Below, piece after piece: positions 1-7,849 of a DNA stretch of 64,000 nt. The notes beneath the pieces are model-generated. The model made no database searches. It was not told the origin of the DNA and saw nothing but the letters and a program-made list of their open reading frames with translations. Made by a program: the position numbers and the translations under genes. The first letter of the stretch is position 1, and each line of letters begins with the position of its first letter. Source of the stretch: Duganella sp. CF458 (GTDB lineage: Bacteria; Pseudomonadota; Gammaproteobacteria; Burkholderiales; Burkholderiaceae_D); assembly GCF_900113115.1 (NCBI RefSeq), contig NZ_FOOF01000001.1, positions 612,821-676,820 on the forward strand, read 5' to 3'.

Positions 1-270
1 GCGCAATTCGGTTCCGTCAGCGAAGAAGTGGCAGCCGCCATGGCGCAAGGCGCGCTCGGCTCCAGCAATGCCCACGTGGCGATATCGGTGACCGGCATCG
101 CCGGTCCTACCGGTGCGGTACCGGGCAAGCCGGTTGGCACGGTGTGTTTTGGCTGGGCCAACGCCGATACCGTGCACACCGAACGCCTGGTATTCTCCGG
201 CGACCGCCAGGCGGTGCGCGCGCAGACCATCGAGCATTCGCTGAAGGGCCTGCTGCGCTTTATAAATTAG
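1..270 (+). CDS. pncC: Nicotinamide-nucleotide amidohydrolase PncC (CinA C-terminal domain), 3' part
   Basis: The window opens inside this gene; 89 codons remain, read in frame from base 1. The visible part has the CinA C-terminal signature SVTGIAGPTG followed by KPVGTVCFGW, typical of the enzyme that deamidates NMN to NaMN in pyridine-nucleotide salvage. The protein is cytosolic. The usual family length is about 160 residues, so roughly the first half is missing only because of the window edge. Its stop codon overlaps the stop of the convergent helicase gene by 4 bases. Confidence 0.88.
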   Translation, partial: AQFGSVSEEVAAAMAQGALGSSNAHVAISVTGIAGPTGAVPGKPVGTVCFGWANADTVHTERLVFSGDRQAVRAQTIEHSLKGLLRFIN

Positions 271-2234
271 TTCAGAAGGCGGCTGCGGCGCTCCGCCGCG
301 GCCGGTTCAAACAAGGTCAGGCCGGCAATGGCGCGGCTGATTGCCACGTACAGGTAGCGCCGTTCTTCGGCGTATTCGTCCCCGTTGCGGGTAGCGCGCG
401 GGAACTGGCCTTCTTCCATATACGGCAGCAGCACCTGCTGCCATTCCCTGCCCTTGGCCGACTGCACGGTTGCCAGCGCCAGCGCCTTGCCCGCAGCGCC
501 GCGCGCCGTGGGCTTGCCGCGCGTCGCCACCTGGCGGCGGCGCAATTCTTCAAGGAAGGCCGGCGCCTTCGCGTCGCCTTGGCGCTGGGCGAAATCCAAG
601 AAGGCACCCAAGGTGCGCAACACGGAGTCGGCGTGTGCGCGCTTGACGAAAGTGCGGCGGGTGGCGGCCGGCAGGTCGAGGCCCGTGCTGGCCAGCTCCA
701 GCAATTGCGCGGCGCTGGCTGTGGCGGCCTGCGCCTTCATCTGCGCCAGCACGTCGGCCAGGCGCTGCTTCCAGCGGCGGGTGGCGCCGCTGTCGTAATG
801 CTGTTCGGCGCACAGCAGGCCGCTGAACATGAACTCCAGTGTTTCCGGGTCGCGCACCACGGCGTCCTTCTGCTGCTGGTAGGCGTCACCGGAGCCGTAC
901 ATGGCGTGGCTGGACTCGTAGTCGCGGCGGTCGCCCGAAACGGCGAAATAGGTTTGCAGGCCGTCGACCATCAGCTCGCAGCTTTCCTTGTCCGCCTTCA
1001 GCGTGCTGTAGTCGCCGCTGGCCACGTGCAACAGGGCGCGCAGGGCCATGATTTCCGGGCGCTTGAGGTAGGAAGCGAAACCGTCGCAGTTGTATGGCAA
1101 GCCGGCGTCGAGCAAGGCGTTCTCGATTTCCACGCTCTGGTCGACTTCGCGCAGGATGATGGCAAGGTCCGGCCCCAGCGCCAGCTCTTTCGCCTTGGCG
1201 ACGACGGCGCGAGCGCAGGCTTGCGGGTCTGCGGGCTGGTATTCGACGTGGCGCACTTCCGAGTAGGTGTCCGGGTGCGACTCGAAGCCGCACTTGGGCA
1301 GCGCGCGTTCCAGCAGCTTTTTCAAGGATACGCCGCAACGGCGCGATTGCGACAGCGGCAGGCGCTCCGCATCGGGGAAGGCCAGCTCGAAGCCGCCGCC
1401 GGAGAAGCGCGGATCGGCGCCGCGTTCGGCGTTGATCACCTGGTGGCGGTCGCCCACCACCACCAGCCGCGCGTTGCGGCGGAACAGCTGCAGCAGCTCG
1501 AATTCGGCGGCATTCACGTCGTGCCACTCGTCGACCAACAGCAAGTTCGCTTGCGGCATGTCGTGCACCGCCTCCGGGAAGCGGCGCAGGATGGACACCA
1601 GGTCGGTCGCGTAATCGACCGGCGCCTGCCACAGGATATGGCCGGCCTGCGGCTGGCGGCGGCGCTCGAACTCATGGAAGATTTCAACGATCTCGCGGTC
1701 TTCCAGCTGGAACTCGTTGCACAACTCGTCGAAGGTGAAGTCGTCGAAGACTTCATCCTCGAAGCGCAGGGTGGCCAGGGTGGCCTTCATCTGCGCCAGC
1801 AGTTGCAGCATCATTTCCACGCGCTGGGTGCTGCGCTCGAAGTCGAAATCGAATTCCGTGTAGTGGCCTTCGTGGCGCTGCCACACCGTGTTGGCTGCTG
1901 CCACCAGCATGGGGCGCATCTGCTCCAGGCTGGACCAGCGCTCAGGCAAGTCGAGCCAGTTGCCATGTTCCGCGATGCGGGTGAGCTGCGAACGTGCCAG
2001 CGCTTCCACCGTCAGCACCTGCACCTTACGGCCAGGACATTCCAGCGCCAGCTTTTCGTAGAAACGCTGGCGCGCGCCTTCCGAGAAGCACAGGCCCAGC
2101 ACCACGCCCGGTTCCTGTGCCGCCAGCATGGACAGCGTGGTAGTCTTGCCTGTCCCTGCGCGCGCCTCGATCATCAAGGTCTGGGCGCGGGACTTCAGGA
2201 TCGCTTCCTGCTCGCTGGATGGTGAAACTCGCAT
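267..2234 (-). CDS. UvrD/Rep-like superfamily 1 DNA helicase
   Basis: This 655-residue protein has SF1A helicase motifs in order. Walker A is AGTGKTT (about residues 26-32), Walker B is LLLVDEWHD (about 231-239), a motif III-like GDRHQ lies near 261, and a motif VI-like YVAISRA lies near the C-terminus. ATP-driven DNA unwinding is expected from the family. The Walker B reads DEWHD rather than the DEFQD of classical UvrD, and the protein is shorter than UvrD, so it is a divergent stand-alone helicase, not uvrD itself. The start is only 19 bases from that of the divergent phosphoesterase gene, so the two promoters must overlap coding sequence. Confidence 0.85.
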   Translation of the reverse strand: MRVSPSSEQEAILKSRAQTLMIEARAGTGKTTTLSMLAAQEPGVVLGLCFSEGARQRFYEKLALECPGRKVQVLTVEALARSQLTRIAEHGNWLDLPERWSSLEQMRPMLVAAANTVWQRHEGHYTEFDFDFERSTQRVEMMLQLLAQMKATLATLRFEDEVFDDFTFDELCNEFQLEDREIVEIFHEFERRRQPQAGHILWQAPVDYATDLVSILRRFPEAVHDMPQANLLLVDEWHDVNAAEFELLQLFRRNARLVVVGDRHQVINAERGADPRFSGGGFELAFPDAERLPLSQSRRCGVSLKKLLERALPKCGFESHPDTYSEVRHVEYQPADPQACARAVVAKAKELALGPDLAIILREVDQSVEIENALLDAGLPYNCDGFASYLKRPEIMALRALLHVASGDYSTLKADKESCELMVDGLQTYFAVSGDRRDYESSHAMYGSGDAYQQQKDAVVRDPETLEFMFSGLLCAEQHYDSGATRRWKQRLADVLAQMKAQAATASAAQLLELASTGLDLPAATRRTFVKRAHADSVLRTLGAFLDFAQRQGDAKAPAFLEELRRRQVATRGKPTARGAAGKALALATVQSAKGREWQQVLLPYMEEGQFPRATRNGDEYAEERRYLYVAISRAIAGLTLFEPAAAERRSRLLN

Positions 2235-2253
2235 GCCTGTTCAAATGGTGCCA

Positions 2254-3165
2254 ATGAAAACACGCATTCTACCTTGGCTGGCCGCCGCAGCCGCAGCCGC
2301 CCCCCTCACCGCCCCGGCCGCCGGCCAGGCGGCGCGGCCCCTGACGGTGTACGCCGCCGGCGACATCGCCGACTGCCGCTATAACAGCGCCGCCGACTCC
2401 GGTGCCGCCGCAACCGCCGCCCTCATCGCCAAAGGCGACCCGGACGCCCTGATCCTCACCCTGGGCGACCATACCTACCCGAATGGCGCCCCGGCTGAAT
2501 TCAGCGACTGCTACGCTCCCACCTGGGGCCGGTTCAAGTCCCGCACCCGCCCCACGCCCGGCAACCACGAATACACCAGCGGCAAAGCCAACGGCTATTT
2601 CGGCTACTTCGGCGAACTGGCCGGCCCTCCCGGCCGCGGCTATTACAGTTTCGACAAGGGCGGCTGGCACTTCATTTCCTTAAACAGCGACCTGAAAACC
2701 GCCGATCACCAGCGCCAGCTCCTGTGGCTCAAAGACGACCTGGCCGCCAGCAAGGCGCGCTGCACCCTCGCCTACTGGCACGCGCCCATGTATAGTTCTG
2801 GCGGACACACCCCGACCACGAAGATGCAGGACATCTGGCGCGCACTGCACGCGGCGGGCGTCGAGCTGGTTCTGTCGGGGCATGACCACGACTACGAGCG
2901 CCTGGCGCCGATGGATGCCGACGCGCAGCCCGATGCCGCGCGCGGCGTACGCCAGTTCGTGGTCGGCACCGGCGGCGCCATGCTCACGCCCTTCCTCTGG
3001 CTGAATGAACAGAGCGAAGCGCGCTCCAACTGGCGTACCGGCGTGCTGAAATTGGTTGTGAAGGAAAACAGCTACGAATGGGAGTTCCTGCCGGTCCAAC
3101 CGAAGACGGCCCCGGAGCGCCCGCAGCAGGAGGCCCGTGACAGCGGCACGGCCGACTGCCACTGA
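2254..3165 (+). CDS. Secreted calcineurin-like metallophosphoesterase
   Basis: The 303-residue protein starts with a signal peptide (MKTRILPWLAAAAAAAPLTA), which favours this ATG over two in-frame upstream ATGs at 2233 and 2245. The metal-binding blocks of the calcineurin-like/purple acid phosphatase fold are all present: GDIADC, LGDHTY, GNHEY, YWHAPMYSS and GHDHDYER. It probably hydrolyses phosphomonoesters in the periplasm, though the substrate cannot be read from sequence. The traL-like gene follows after 14 bases with a good ribosome site, so the three genes to 4330 could be cotranscribed. Confidence 0.85.
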   Translation: MKTRILPWLAAAAAAAPLTAPAAGQAARPLTVYAAGDIADCRYNSAADSGAAATAALIAKGDPDALILTLGDHTYPNGAPAEFSDCYAPTWGRFKSRTRPTPGNHEYTSGKANGYFGYFGELAGPPGRGYYSFDKGGWHFISLNSDLKTADHQRQLLWLKDDLAASKARCTLAYWHAPMYSSGGHTPTTKMQDIWRALHAAGVELVLSGHDHDYERLAPMDADAQPDAARGVRQFVVGTGGAMLTPFLWLNEQSEARSNWRTGVLKLVVKENSYEWEFLPVQPKTAPERPQQEARDSGTADCH

Positions 3166-3179
3166 TAACAGGAGCATCA

Positions 3180-3908
3180 ATGCAAAACACGGTTCACTTC
3201 GTCCTGCAGGGCAAAGGCGGTATCGGCAAAACGTACGTATCGACCATCCTCGCGCAATGGCTCCAGACCAAGAGCGAGACGCCGCTGCGCTGCTACGACA
3301 CCGACCAGGAAAACACCACCTTCTCGCGCTACAAGGCGCTGGACGTGAAGCATGTGCCGGTGATGACCGAATCGCGCACCATCGACCCCAAGCGCTTCGA
3401 CGCGCTGATGATCGACATCCTGGAAACGGACGGCAACTGCGTGATCGACAACGGCGCCAACACCTTCTCGCCGCTGATGGCCTACCTGATTGAGAACGAC
3501 TGCTTCAACCTGCTGGAAGAATCGGGCCGCAAGGTGTACATCCACACCATCGTCGGTGGCGGCGACACGCTGCACGATACGGCGATGGGCTTCGTGACCA
3601 CGGCCAAGTCGACCCAGGTGCCGCTGGTGCTGTGGGAGAACGAGCATTTCGGGCTGCTGCAATCGGCGTCCGGCAAATCCTTCCTCGAATCGCAGACCTA
3701 CTCCGACAACTCGCAGCGCGTGCGCGGCCGCATCGTGCTGAGCGCGCGCAACGCCGACACCTTCGGCGCCGACGTGAAGAAAATGAACACCGGCCGCCTC
3801 ACGGTGGACGAAGTGAAGGCAAGCGACAAGTTCAATGTGATGGAAAAGCAGCGCATCAAGGTCGTCTTCCGCGACCTGTTCGAACAACTCGACCTGGTGA
3901 ACTGGTAA
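3180..3908 (+). CDS. traL: TraL-like ParA/MinD-family ATPase (IncP conjugation type)
   Basis: The 242-residue protein carries the deviant Walker A GKGGIGKT (residues 11-18) and a DTD motif near residue 40. From memory of RP4 TraL, the shared blocks are VLQGKGG, DTD..N.TF..Y.AL, VIDNGA..F.PL..YLI, HT.V.GG..L.DT..GF, GKSFE and QR.K.V...LF.QL. TraL is a cytosolic ATPase of unclear role encoded in the traK-traL-traM operon of IncP plasmids. Here it is chromosomal, without traK, an oriT or a relaxase in view. An AGGAG site lies 10 bases ahead of the start, and the stop overlaps the next start (TAATG). Confidence 0.8.
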   Translation: MQNTVHFVLQGKGGIGKTYVSTILAQWLQTKSETPLRCYDTDQENTTFSRYKALDVKHVPVMTESRTIDPKRFDALMIDILETDGNCVIDNGANTFSPLMAYLIENDCFNLLEESGRKVYIHTIVGGGDTLHDTAMGFVTTAKSTQVPLVLWENEHFGLLQSASGKSFLESQTYSDNSQRVRGRIVLSARNADTFGADVKKMNTGRLTVDEVKASDKFNVMEKQRIKVVFRDLFEQLDLVNW

Positions 3909-4330
3909 TGGCCCTCGACCCGCAAAAACTGCGCCTGCACGTGTTTGAAAAGACCGGCATCAAGGTGGATGTCGACGACCCCATCTTCGCCCTGGTGGCC
4001 TTGAATGAGGCGGTGCTGGAAGAAGCGGTCGAACGCCACCTGGCGCGGCTGGCCGGCCCCCCCGCAACGGCAGCAAGCGCACCGGGCGCAGCCTACGTCC
4101 CGCCGCCCGGCGCCCGCCCCATCCCCACCTCGCACGAACCCTTCTCGCGCCGCGAACTGCGCCTGCTGGCCGCGGCCGCCGGCGTAGCGGTGCTGACCGC
4201 GGCCCTGGTGCTGATCGGCCAGGCCATCTTCAGCAAACCCGCCGGCATCCCACCTGCCAAGCTCGAGCGCGCCCTGCAAACCCTTGACGCCAAAACCCGC
4301 GCCGCCTTCGAAGCAGAATTAGGCAAATAA
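3908..4330 (+). CDS. traM: TraM-like membrane protein (IncP conjugation type)
   Basis: This 140-residue protein begins with a conserved cytosolic stretch KTGIKVDVDDPIFALVALNE, which resembles HGIAVGRDDPILILQTIND of RP4 TraM. It is followed by a Pro/Ala-rich linker and one transmembrane helix (about residues 85-108). The order traL-traM with overlapping TAATG matches the IncP operon. Similarity outside the first 40 residues is architectural only. What it does without the rest of the transfer system is unknown. Confidence 0.68.
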   Translation: MALDPQKLRLHVFEKTGIKVDVDDPIFALVALNEAVLEEAVERHLARLAGPPATAASAPGAAYVPPPGARPIPTSHEPFSRRELRLLAAAAGVAVLTAALVLIGQAIFSKPAGIPPAKLERALQTLDAKTRAAFEAELGK

Positions 4331-4331
4331 G

Positions 4332-4400
4332 AGTCGGTGCCAGGTCTGACAATCGGACATTTGCTGTGCAAATGTCCGATTGTCAGACCTGGCACCGACT
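4332..4400. repeat. Long perfect inverted repeat (REP-like hairpin)
   Basis: Two 32-base arms (4332-4363 and 4369-4400) are perfectly complementary around a 5-base loop (CTGTG). The outer part GTCGGTGCCAGGTCTGACA belongs to a repeat type common in Oxalobacteraceae, and a partial third copy, GGCACCGACTTT, follows at 4404-4415. It lies between the convergent traM-like and hipA genes and could act as a bidirectional terminator, although no long T-run follows. Confidence 0.9.
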
Positions 4401-4422
4401 TTTGGCACCGACTTTCACGCAC

Positions 4423-5766
4423 TTACGGCAACCGGGCACGCAGCTGCGGACTCGAGATATCCGCTATATGCCGGAAGGCCGTTTCGGCCTGTGCAATAGA
4501 ATGCGGGGGTACTCCAAATGATTCAAAATGGACCTTCCACTCGCGTACTTCACGCCAGATTTGAGCAATCAGTTCCAGGGCTGCCGCCTCGTTCAGGCCG
4601 AACTTTTCGCGCCAGCCGATAGCGTTGTCCAGGTTTGCGCTACGTCCTTGTGGACCAATGCCAAGGAAGAGAGTCCTGTTGGAGGCGACGCTGGGCCTGG
4701 GCATGACGTCATACAAGGGGCTGAGCCGCCAACCCTTAAGGCGCGGGTCCCATAAGAAAGCGTGATTGCGCAAGTGATCGTCATCGTTGGTGACAAAGAT
4801 GTTGTAAATCATGCGCATGAACAGTTCTTTCTTATTGTCGCGTACGACGTCGACGTGGCAGTACTTTTGCACGGCTTCGGCCAGCTCGCCGTAACTCTTG
4901 TTTCGCGCATCGGTTTCGTCGCAAGCCAATAGCGTCAGGCCGCTGGCAAACGCCAGCCGCTTCTCGATGAGCCCTTTGCAAGGCATCGTCGATTCGAACA
5001 GCTTGCCGGGTTCGGGCAACTCGCCGGGCCTGTCCCAATAGCGGTCGAATCGGCGAATCAACATGACGCGGCGCTCACCCACGGCGAGGGTGCTTACTTC
5101 GGGTACGGTCATGCCACACAGCTTGGCCAGCCGCAGCGTTGCCGCTTCGATTTCCGGTACGTCGAGGCGCTCTCCCCTGCTTGAGAACTTGGCCAGCCAC
5201 AGAACGCCCCGTTCGTCGCGGACCGATGCCTTCGGGCGGGCTCCGCCCAGCGCGGATCCGCCATCAAAAATGGCTTCCAGGTGAGCCGGGACAGGCAAGC
5301 CTGCCTCAATGCGTTCGGCAGCCTCCATGAGGTACTGCAGGTCTGACAGGGGTACGCAGCCCTCTTTGGGCTGGCCTTCAATGCGCTCGCGCACATCCAG
5401 CGCGCCAACCCGCTCGCTGCCCGCTTCCAGCAGGTAGCTTGATTCCGACAGGCTGTTGATTGGAACTTTTAGCTTGGCCTCAATGACCCGGCGCCCCCAG
5501 GCATCCGGCGCGGCATCGCGGATGCCGCCGAAAAAGGGCAGGCTATTCTCAGGGAAGATCTTTCTGGCGCGGATAGCCTCCTTGTTCTTCAGCGAGAGGC
5601 TGACAGGGTCGATCTCTACTGCTCCGGGCCTGTCGATATAGCGGGTGCCGTAAGCAAACTCGGACGCGTTCAGTTGCGGGCCGTCCTCCGTCAGGTTCAA
5701 CAAGCCGGCTGGCACGAATGCTCCATCCAATGAAGCAAAAACTGCGAGTTCCCGCCTGGTGGCCAT
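4423..5766 (-). CDS. hipA: HipA-type serine/threonine kinase toxin
   Basis: The 447-residue protein has the HipA N-terminal subdomain 1 and the kinase-like domain. GGARPKAS (174-181) resembles the ATP-binding loop, NIFVTNDDDHLRNH (322-335) is the catalytic loop with its Asp and Asn, and SPLYDVMP (349-356) holds the metal-binding Asp. E. coli HipA phosphorylates glutamyl-tRNA synthetase and induces dormancy; the target here is inferred by family only. The start is fixed by a strong AGGAGG at 5771-5776 (minus strand), and the hipB stop is 8 bases upstream. All key residues look intact, so the toxin is probably active. Confidence 0.92.
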   Translation of the reverse strand: MATRRELAVFASLDGAFVPAGLLNLTEDGPQLNASEFAYGTRYIDRPGAVEIDPVSLSLKNKEAIRARKIFPENSLPFFGGIRDAAPDAWGRRVIEAKLKVPINSLSESSYLLEAGSERVGALDVRERIEGQPKEGCVPLSDLQYLMEAAERIEAGLPVPAHLEAIFDGGSALGGARPKASVRDERGVLWLAKFSSRGERLDVPEIEAATLRLAKLCGMTVPEVSTLAVGERRVMLIRRFDRYWDRPGELPEPGKLFESTMPCKGLIEKRLAFASGLTLLACDETDARNKSYGELAEAVQKYCHVDVVRDNKKELFMRMIYNIFVTNDDDHLRNHAFLWDPRLKGWRLSPLYDVMPRPSVASNRTLFLGIGPQGRSANLDNAIGWREKFGLNEAAALELIAQIWREVREWKVHFESFGVPPHSIAQAETAFRHIADISSPQLRARLP

Positions 5767-5774
5767 GCGACCTC

Positions 5775-6116
5775 CTAAAAATCGAGTTTATTCAGTTCTT
5801 CCTTGCTGAGCCCGCGGGTGCGTTTGCGTTTTTCGCCAGCCTCCAGGGCGGCGAGTGCCGGGTCTTCTGCCTGCAACAGCTGGAGCAAGCTCATTGCCGG
5901 CGCTATGGCATCGATGTATCGCAGCACCTGGCCCATAGCCAGCCCGGCATCTCCTTTTTCCATTCGGTAGGCGGTATTCCGTGATATGCCAGCTCGCACA
6001 GCAGCTTCTGCTTGCGTCATATGCCGGGCAATGCGCAAGCGAGCCAGGCGTTGACCGATCATGGCCATTTCCATAACCCGGCTGGCGGGCATTACATGAT
6101 TTTGATTGATTTTCAT
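5775..6116 (-). CDS. hipB: HipB-type XRE-family antitoxin and repressor
   Basis: A helix-turn-helix of XRE type is visible (MTQAEAAVRAGISRNTAYRM), followed by a Lys/Arg-rich tail typical of HipB. It should neutralise HipA and repress the operon. The start is uncertain: ATGs at 6116, 6092 and 6074 are in frame and none has a clear Shine-Dalgarno site; 6116 gives 113 residues. Two copies of a CGATTTAACGA element lie upstream at 6150 and 6237 and are candidate operators. Confidence 0.85.
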   Translation of the reverse strand: MKINQNHVMPASRVMEMAMIGQRLARLRIARHMTQAEAAVRAGISRNTAYRMEKGDAGLAMGQVLRYIDAIAPAMSLLQLLQAEDPALAALEAGEKRKRTRGLSKEELNKLDF

Positions 6117-6149
6117 GTTCGAAAAAACAAACATTAAACGCGCAATGCG

Positions 6150-6249
6150 CGATTTAACGAGCATACATAAGTATAGCAGAAGCGTTCGGCAGAAAAATGA
6201 AATACATCTGAATTCGAGCATTAACAACATAAAGATCGATTTAACGATC
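6150..6249. promoter_or_regulatory. Pair of CGATTTAACGA elements upstream of hipBA
   Basis: CGATTTAACGA occurs at 6150-6160 and again at 6237-6247. The second is inside the palindrome GATCG-ATTTAA-CGATC (6234-6249). The stretch is AT-rich compared with its surroundings and lies between hipB and the divergent ArsR gene. Autoregulation by HipB binding to paired palindromes is the usual arrangement in this family; binding here is inferred. Confidence 0.45.
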
Positions 6250-6276
6250 ATTCGACCAAGTTGACTTTATTGTGCT

Positions 6277-6302
6277 AACATGTGAATACCTATTCATTTG
6301 TT
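6277..6302 (+). promoter_or_regulatory. 12-2-12 ArsR/SmtB-type operator overlapping a promoter
   Basis: AACATGTGAATA and TATTCATTTGTT flank a CC centre and match as an inverted repeat at 10 of 12 positions, the classic 12-2-12 layout bound by SmtB/CzrA-type repressors. A TTGACT box at 6261 with TGAATA at 6283 (16-base spacer) would make a promoter whose -10 lies inside the operator. Transcription would start close to the ATG at 6307, leaving almost no leader. Confidence 0.7.
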
Positions 6303-6306
6303 TGCT

Positions 6307-6624
6307 ATGGCTATTTATTCTGACAACGATGCTTCCGTCGCGGAGCTGGCGGCTTTGTTTCATTTGCTGGGGGATGCGACCCGGCTGCGTATCGTGCTGG
6401 CTTGCCTGGAGCAGCCGATCGCGGTCAGCGATATCGCGGGCGCGCTGCAACTGAGCTCTTCGCTGGTCAGCCATCACCTGCGCCTGCTGCGCGCGGCCCG
6501 CATCGTCAAATCCGAGCGCCAGGGCAAGCAGGTCTTCTATTCCACCGCTGATGCCCATATCAGCGGTGTCCTGCGCGATATGCTGGAACACATCGCCGAA
6601 CCATCCAACGGTAACGAACAATGA
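6307..6624 (+). CDS. ArsR/SmtB-family zinc-responsive repressor
   Basis: The 105-residue winged-helix protein has the recognition helix region LQLSSSLVSHHLRLLRAARI. Near the C-terminus it has the alpha-5 metal site Asp82-x-His84...His95-x2-Glu98, the same ligand set and spacing as the zinc sites of SmtB and CzrA. It should derepress the downstream efflux pump when zinc (or cobalt) binds. The start chosen is ATG 6307; an in-frame TTG at 6298 lies inside the operator. The stop overlaps the start of the CDF gene (ATGA), so the two are translated as a unit. Confidence 0.9.
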   Translation: MAIYSDNDASVAELAALFHLLGDATRLRIVLACLEQPIAVSDIAGALQLSSSLVSHHLRLLRAARIVKSERQGKQVFYSTADAHISGVLRDMLEHIAEPSNGNEQ

Positions 6625-7631
6625 GCGCCCACCACCACCACGGACATGGCCACGACCACGGCCATCACCATCATCACCACGGCGAGCCGGGCCACGGCCG
6701 CGCCTTCGCCATTGCCATCACGCTTAACGCGGCCTTTGTTGCGATTGAGTTCTTCTACGGTTTCCTGGCCAATTCGACCGCGCTGATGGCGGATGCGGGC
6801 CATAACCTGTCGGACGTATTGAGCCTGATCCTGGCCTGGGGCGCGGCCATCCTTGCCAAGCGCGAACCTTCCGGCCGTTATACCTACGGCTTGCGCAGCA
6901 GCTCTATCCTGGCGGCGCTGTTCAACGGCATGCTGCTGATGGCGGCTACCGGTGCCATCGCGTGGGGTGCGTTCCAGCGCTTGATGGAGCCGACGCCTGT
7001 GGCGGGGCTGACCGTGTCCGTGGTGGCCGGCATCGGCATCGCCGTCAACGGCATTTCGGCCTGGTTGTTCATGAAGGGCAGCAAGGATGACCTGAATATC
7101 CGTGGCGCCTACCTGCACCTGGCGGCCGATGCTGCGATCTCGCTGGGCGTGCTGATCGCCGGCCTGGTAGTCATGTACACCGGCTGGGCGTGGATCGACC
7201 CCGCCGTTTCTCTGGTCATCGTGGTGCTGATCATGAAGAGCACCTGGTCGCTGCTGCGCGAGGCACTGGACATGACGCTGGGCGCCGTGCCGGGCAATGT
7301 GGATGCCGGCCAGGTCGAGAACTTCCTGCTGGCCAGCCCTGGCGTAACCGGCGTGCACGACCTGCACATCTGGTCGATGAGCACCACCGACGTCGCCTTG
7401 ACTTGCCACCTGGTCATGCCGGGCGGTTATCCAGGCGATATGGCTATCGACGACATCGCGCGCCAGTTGAAGGAGCGGTTCGGCATTCACCACACTACCC
7501 TGCAGACGGAGCAAGGCACTACGCAGCATGAATGCTGCCTGCAAGGCCCGGGCCACGCGCCCGACGGCAAGCATGAGCATGATCACGATCACCGCCATGA
7601 TCACGACCATGACCACGGCCATGCCCATTAA
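6621..7631 (+). CDS. czcD: Cation diffusion facilitator, zinc exporter (CzcD/ZitB type)
   Basis: The 336-residue inner-membrane antiporter has His-rich tails at both ends (residues 4-20 and the last 30). It has six predicted membrane helices and the two-helix metal site, with DAGHNLSD in helix 2 and LHLAAD in helix 5, followed by the cytosolic C-terminal domain (GVHDLHIWSM). It exports Zn2+, possibly Co2+ or Cd2+, in exchange for protons. The overlap with the ArsR gene and the zinc-site fingerprint of that regulator support a zinc resistance unit. Confidence 0.93.
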   Translation: MSAHHHHGHGHDHGHHHHHHGEPGHGRAFAIAITLNAAFVAIEFFYGFLANSTALMADAGHNLSDVLSLILAWGAAILAKREPSGRYTYGLRSSSILAALFNGMLLMAATGAIAWGAFQRLMEPTPVAGLTVSVVAGIGIAVNGISAWLFMKGSKDDLNIRGAYLHLAADAAISLGVLIAGLVVMYTGWAWIDPAVSLVIVVLIMKSTWSLLREALDMTLGAVPGNVDAGQVENFLLASPGVTGVHDLHIWSMSTTDVALTCHLVMPGGYPGDMAIDDIARQLKERFGIHHTTLQTEQGTTQHECCLQGPGHAPDGKHEHDHDHRHDHDHDHGHAH

Positions 7632-7781
7632 GCCTTGGCCCCAGGCCAGGCCAAGAAGTCATACAAAGCCCCTCCAGCCCATCCAAACATTGGGACAATA
7701 AAATTACCTGCCGACATCATTGAGATGCTGGCAGGCTTATAAATCAAGCACTTACCGGACTCCGTCCCGCCAAATCACGGC

Positions 7782-7797
7782 GGGCACACAGCTTGCT
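7782..7797 (+). promoter_or_regulatory. Sigma-54 promoter of the symporter gene
   Basis: GGGCAC-ACAGC-TTGCT matches the sigma-54 consensus TGGCAC-N5-TTGCW except at its first base, with the invariant GG (-24) and GC (-12) correctly spaced. It lies 52 bases upstream of the symporter start. A DctD-like sigma-54 activator is encoded 4 kb downstream, which fits the known dctA control circuit. Confidence 0.75.
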
Positions 7798-7849
7798 GTT
7801 GAGCCAGGACCCCGCCAGACGCGCGGGGACCTATACAACGGAGACCGGA

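Noticed and set aside
144..2225. Very long open frame opposite the helicase gene
   Set aside because: It is rich in Arg, Ala, Gln and His with no domain, as expected for the antisense of a GC-rich gene; the helicase motifs are on the other strand.
7635..7665. CTTGGCC...GGCCAAG hairpin after the CDF gene
   Set aside because: A stem is possible but there is no T-run; support for a terminator is too weak.
7720..7745. TGGCAG-like box as a second sigma-54 promoter ahead of the symporter
   Set aside because: The -12 GC is not at the right distance; the site at 7782 fits much better.
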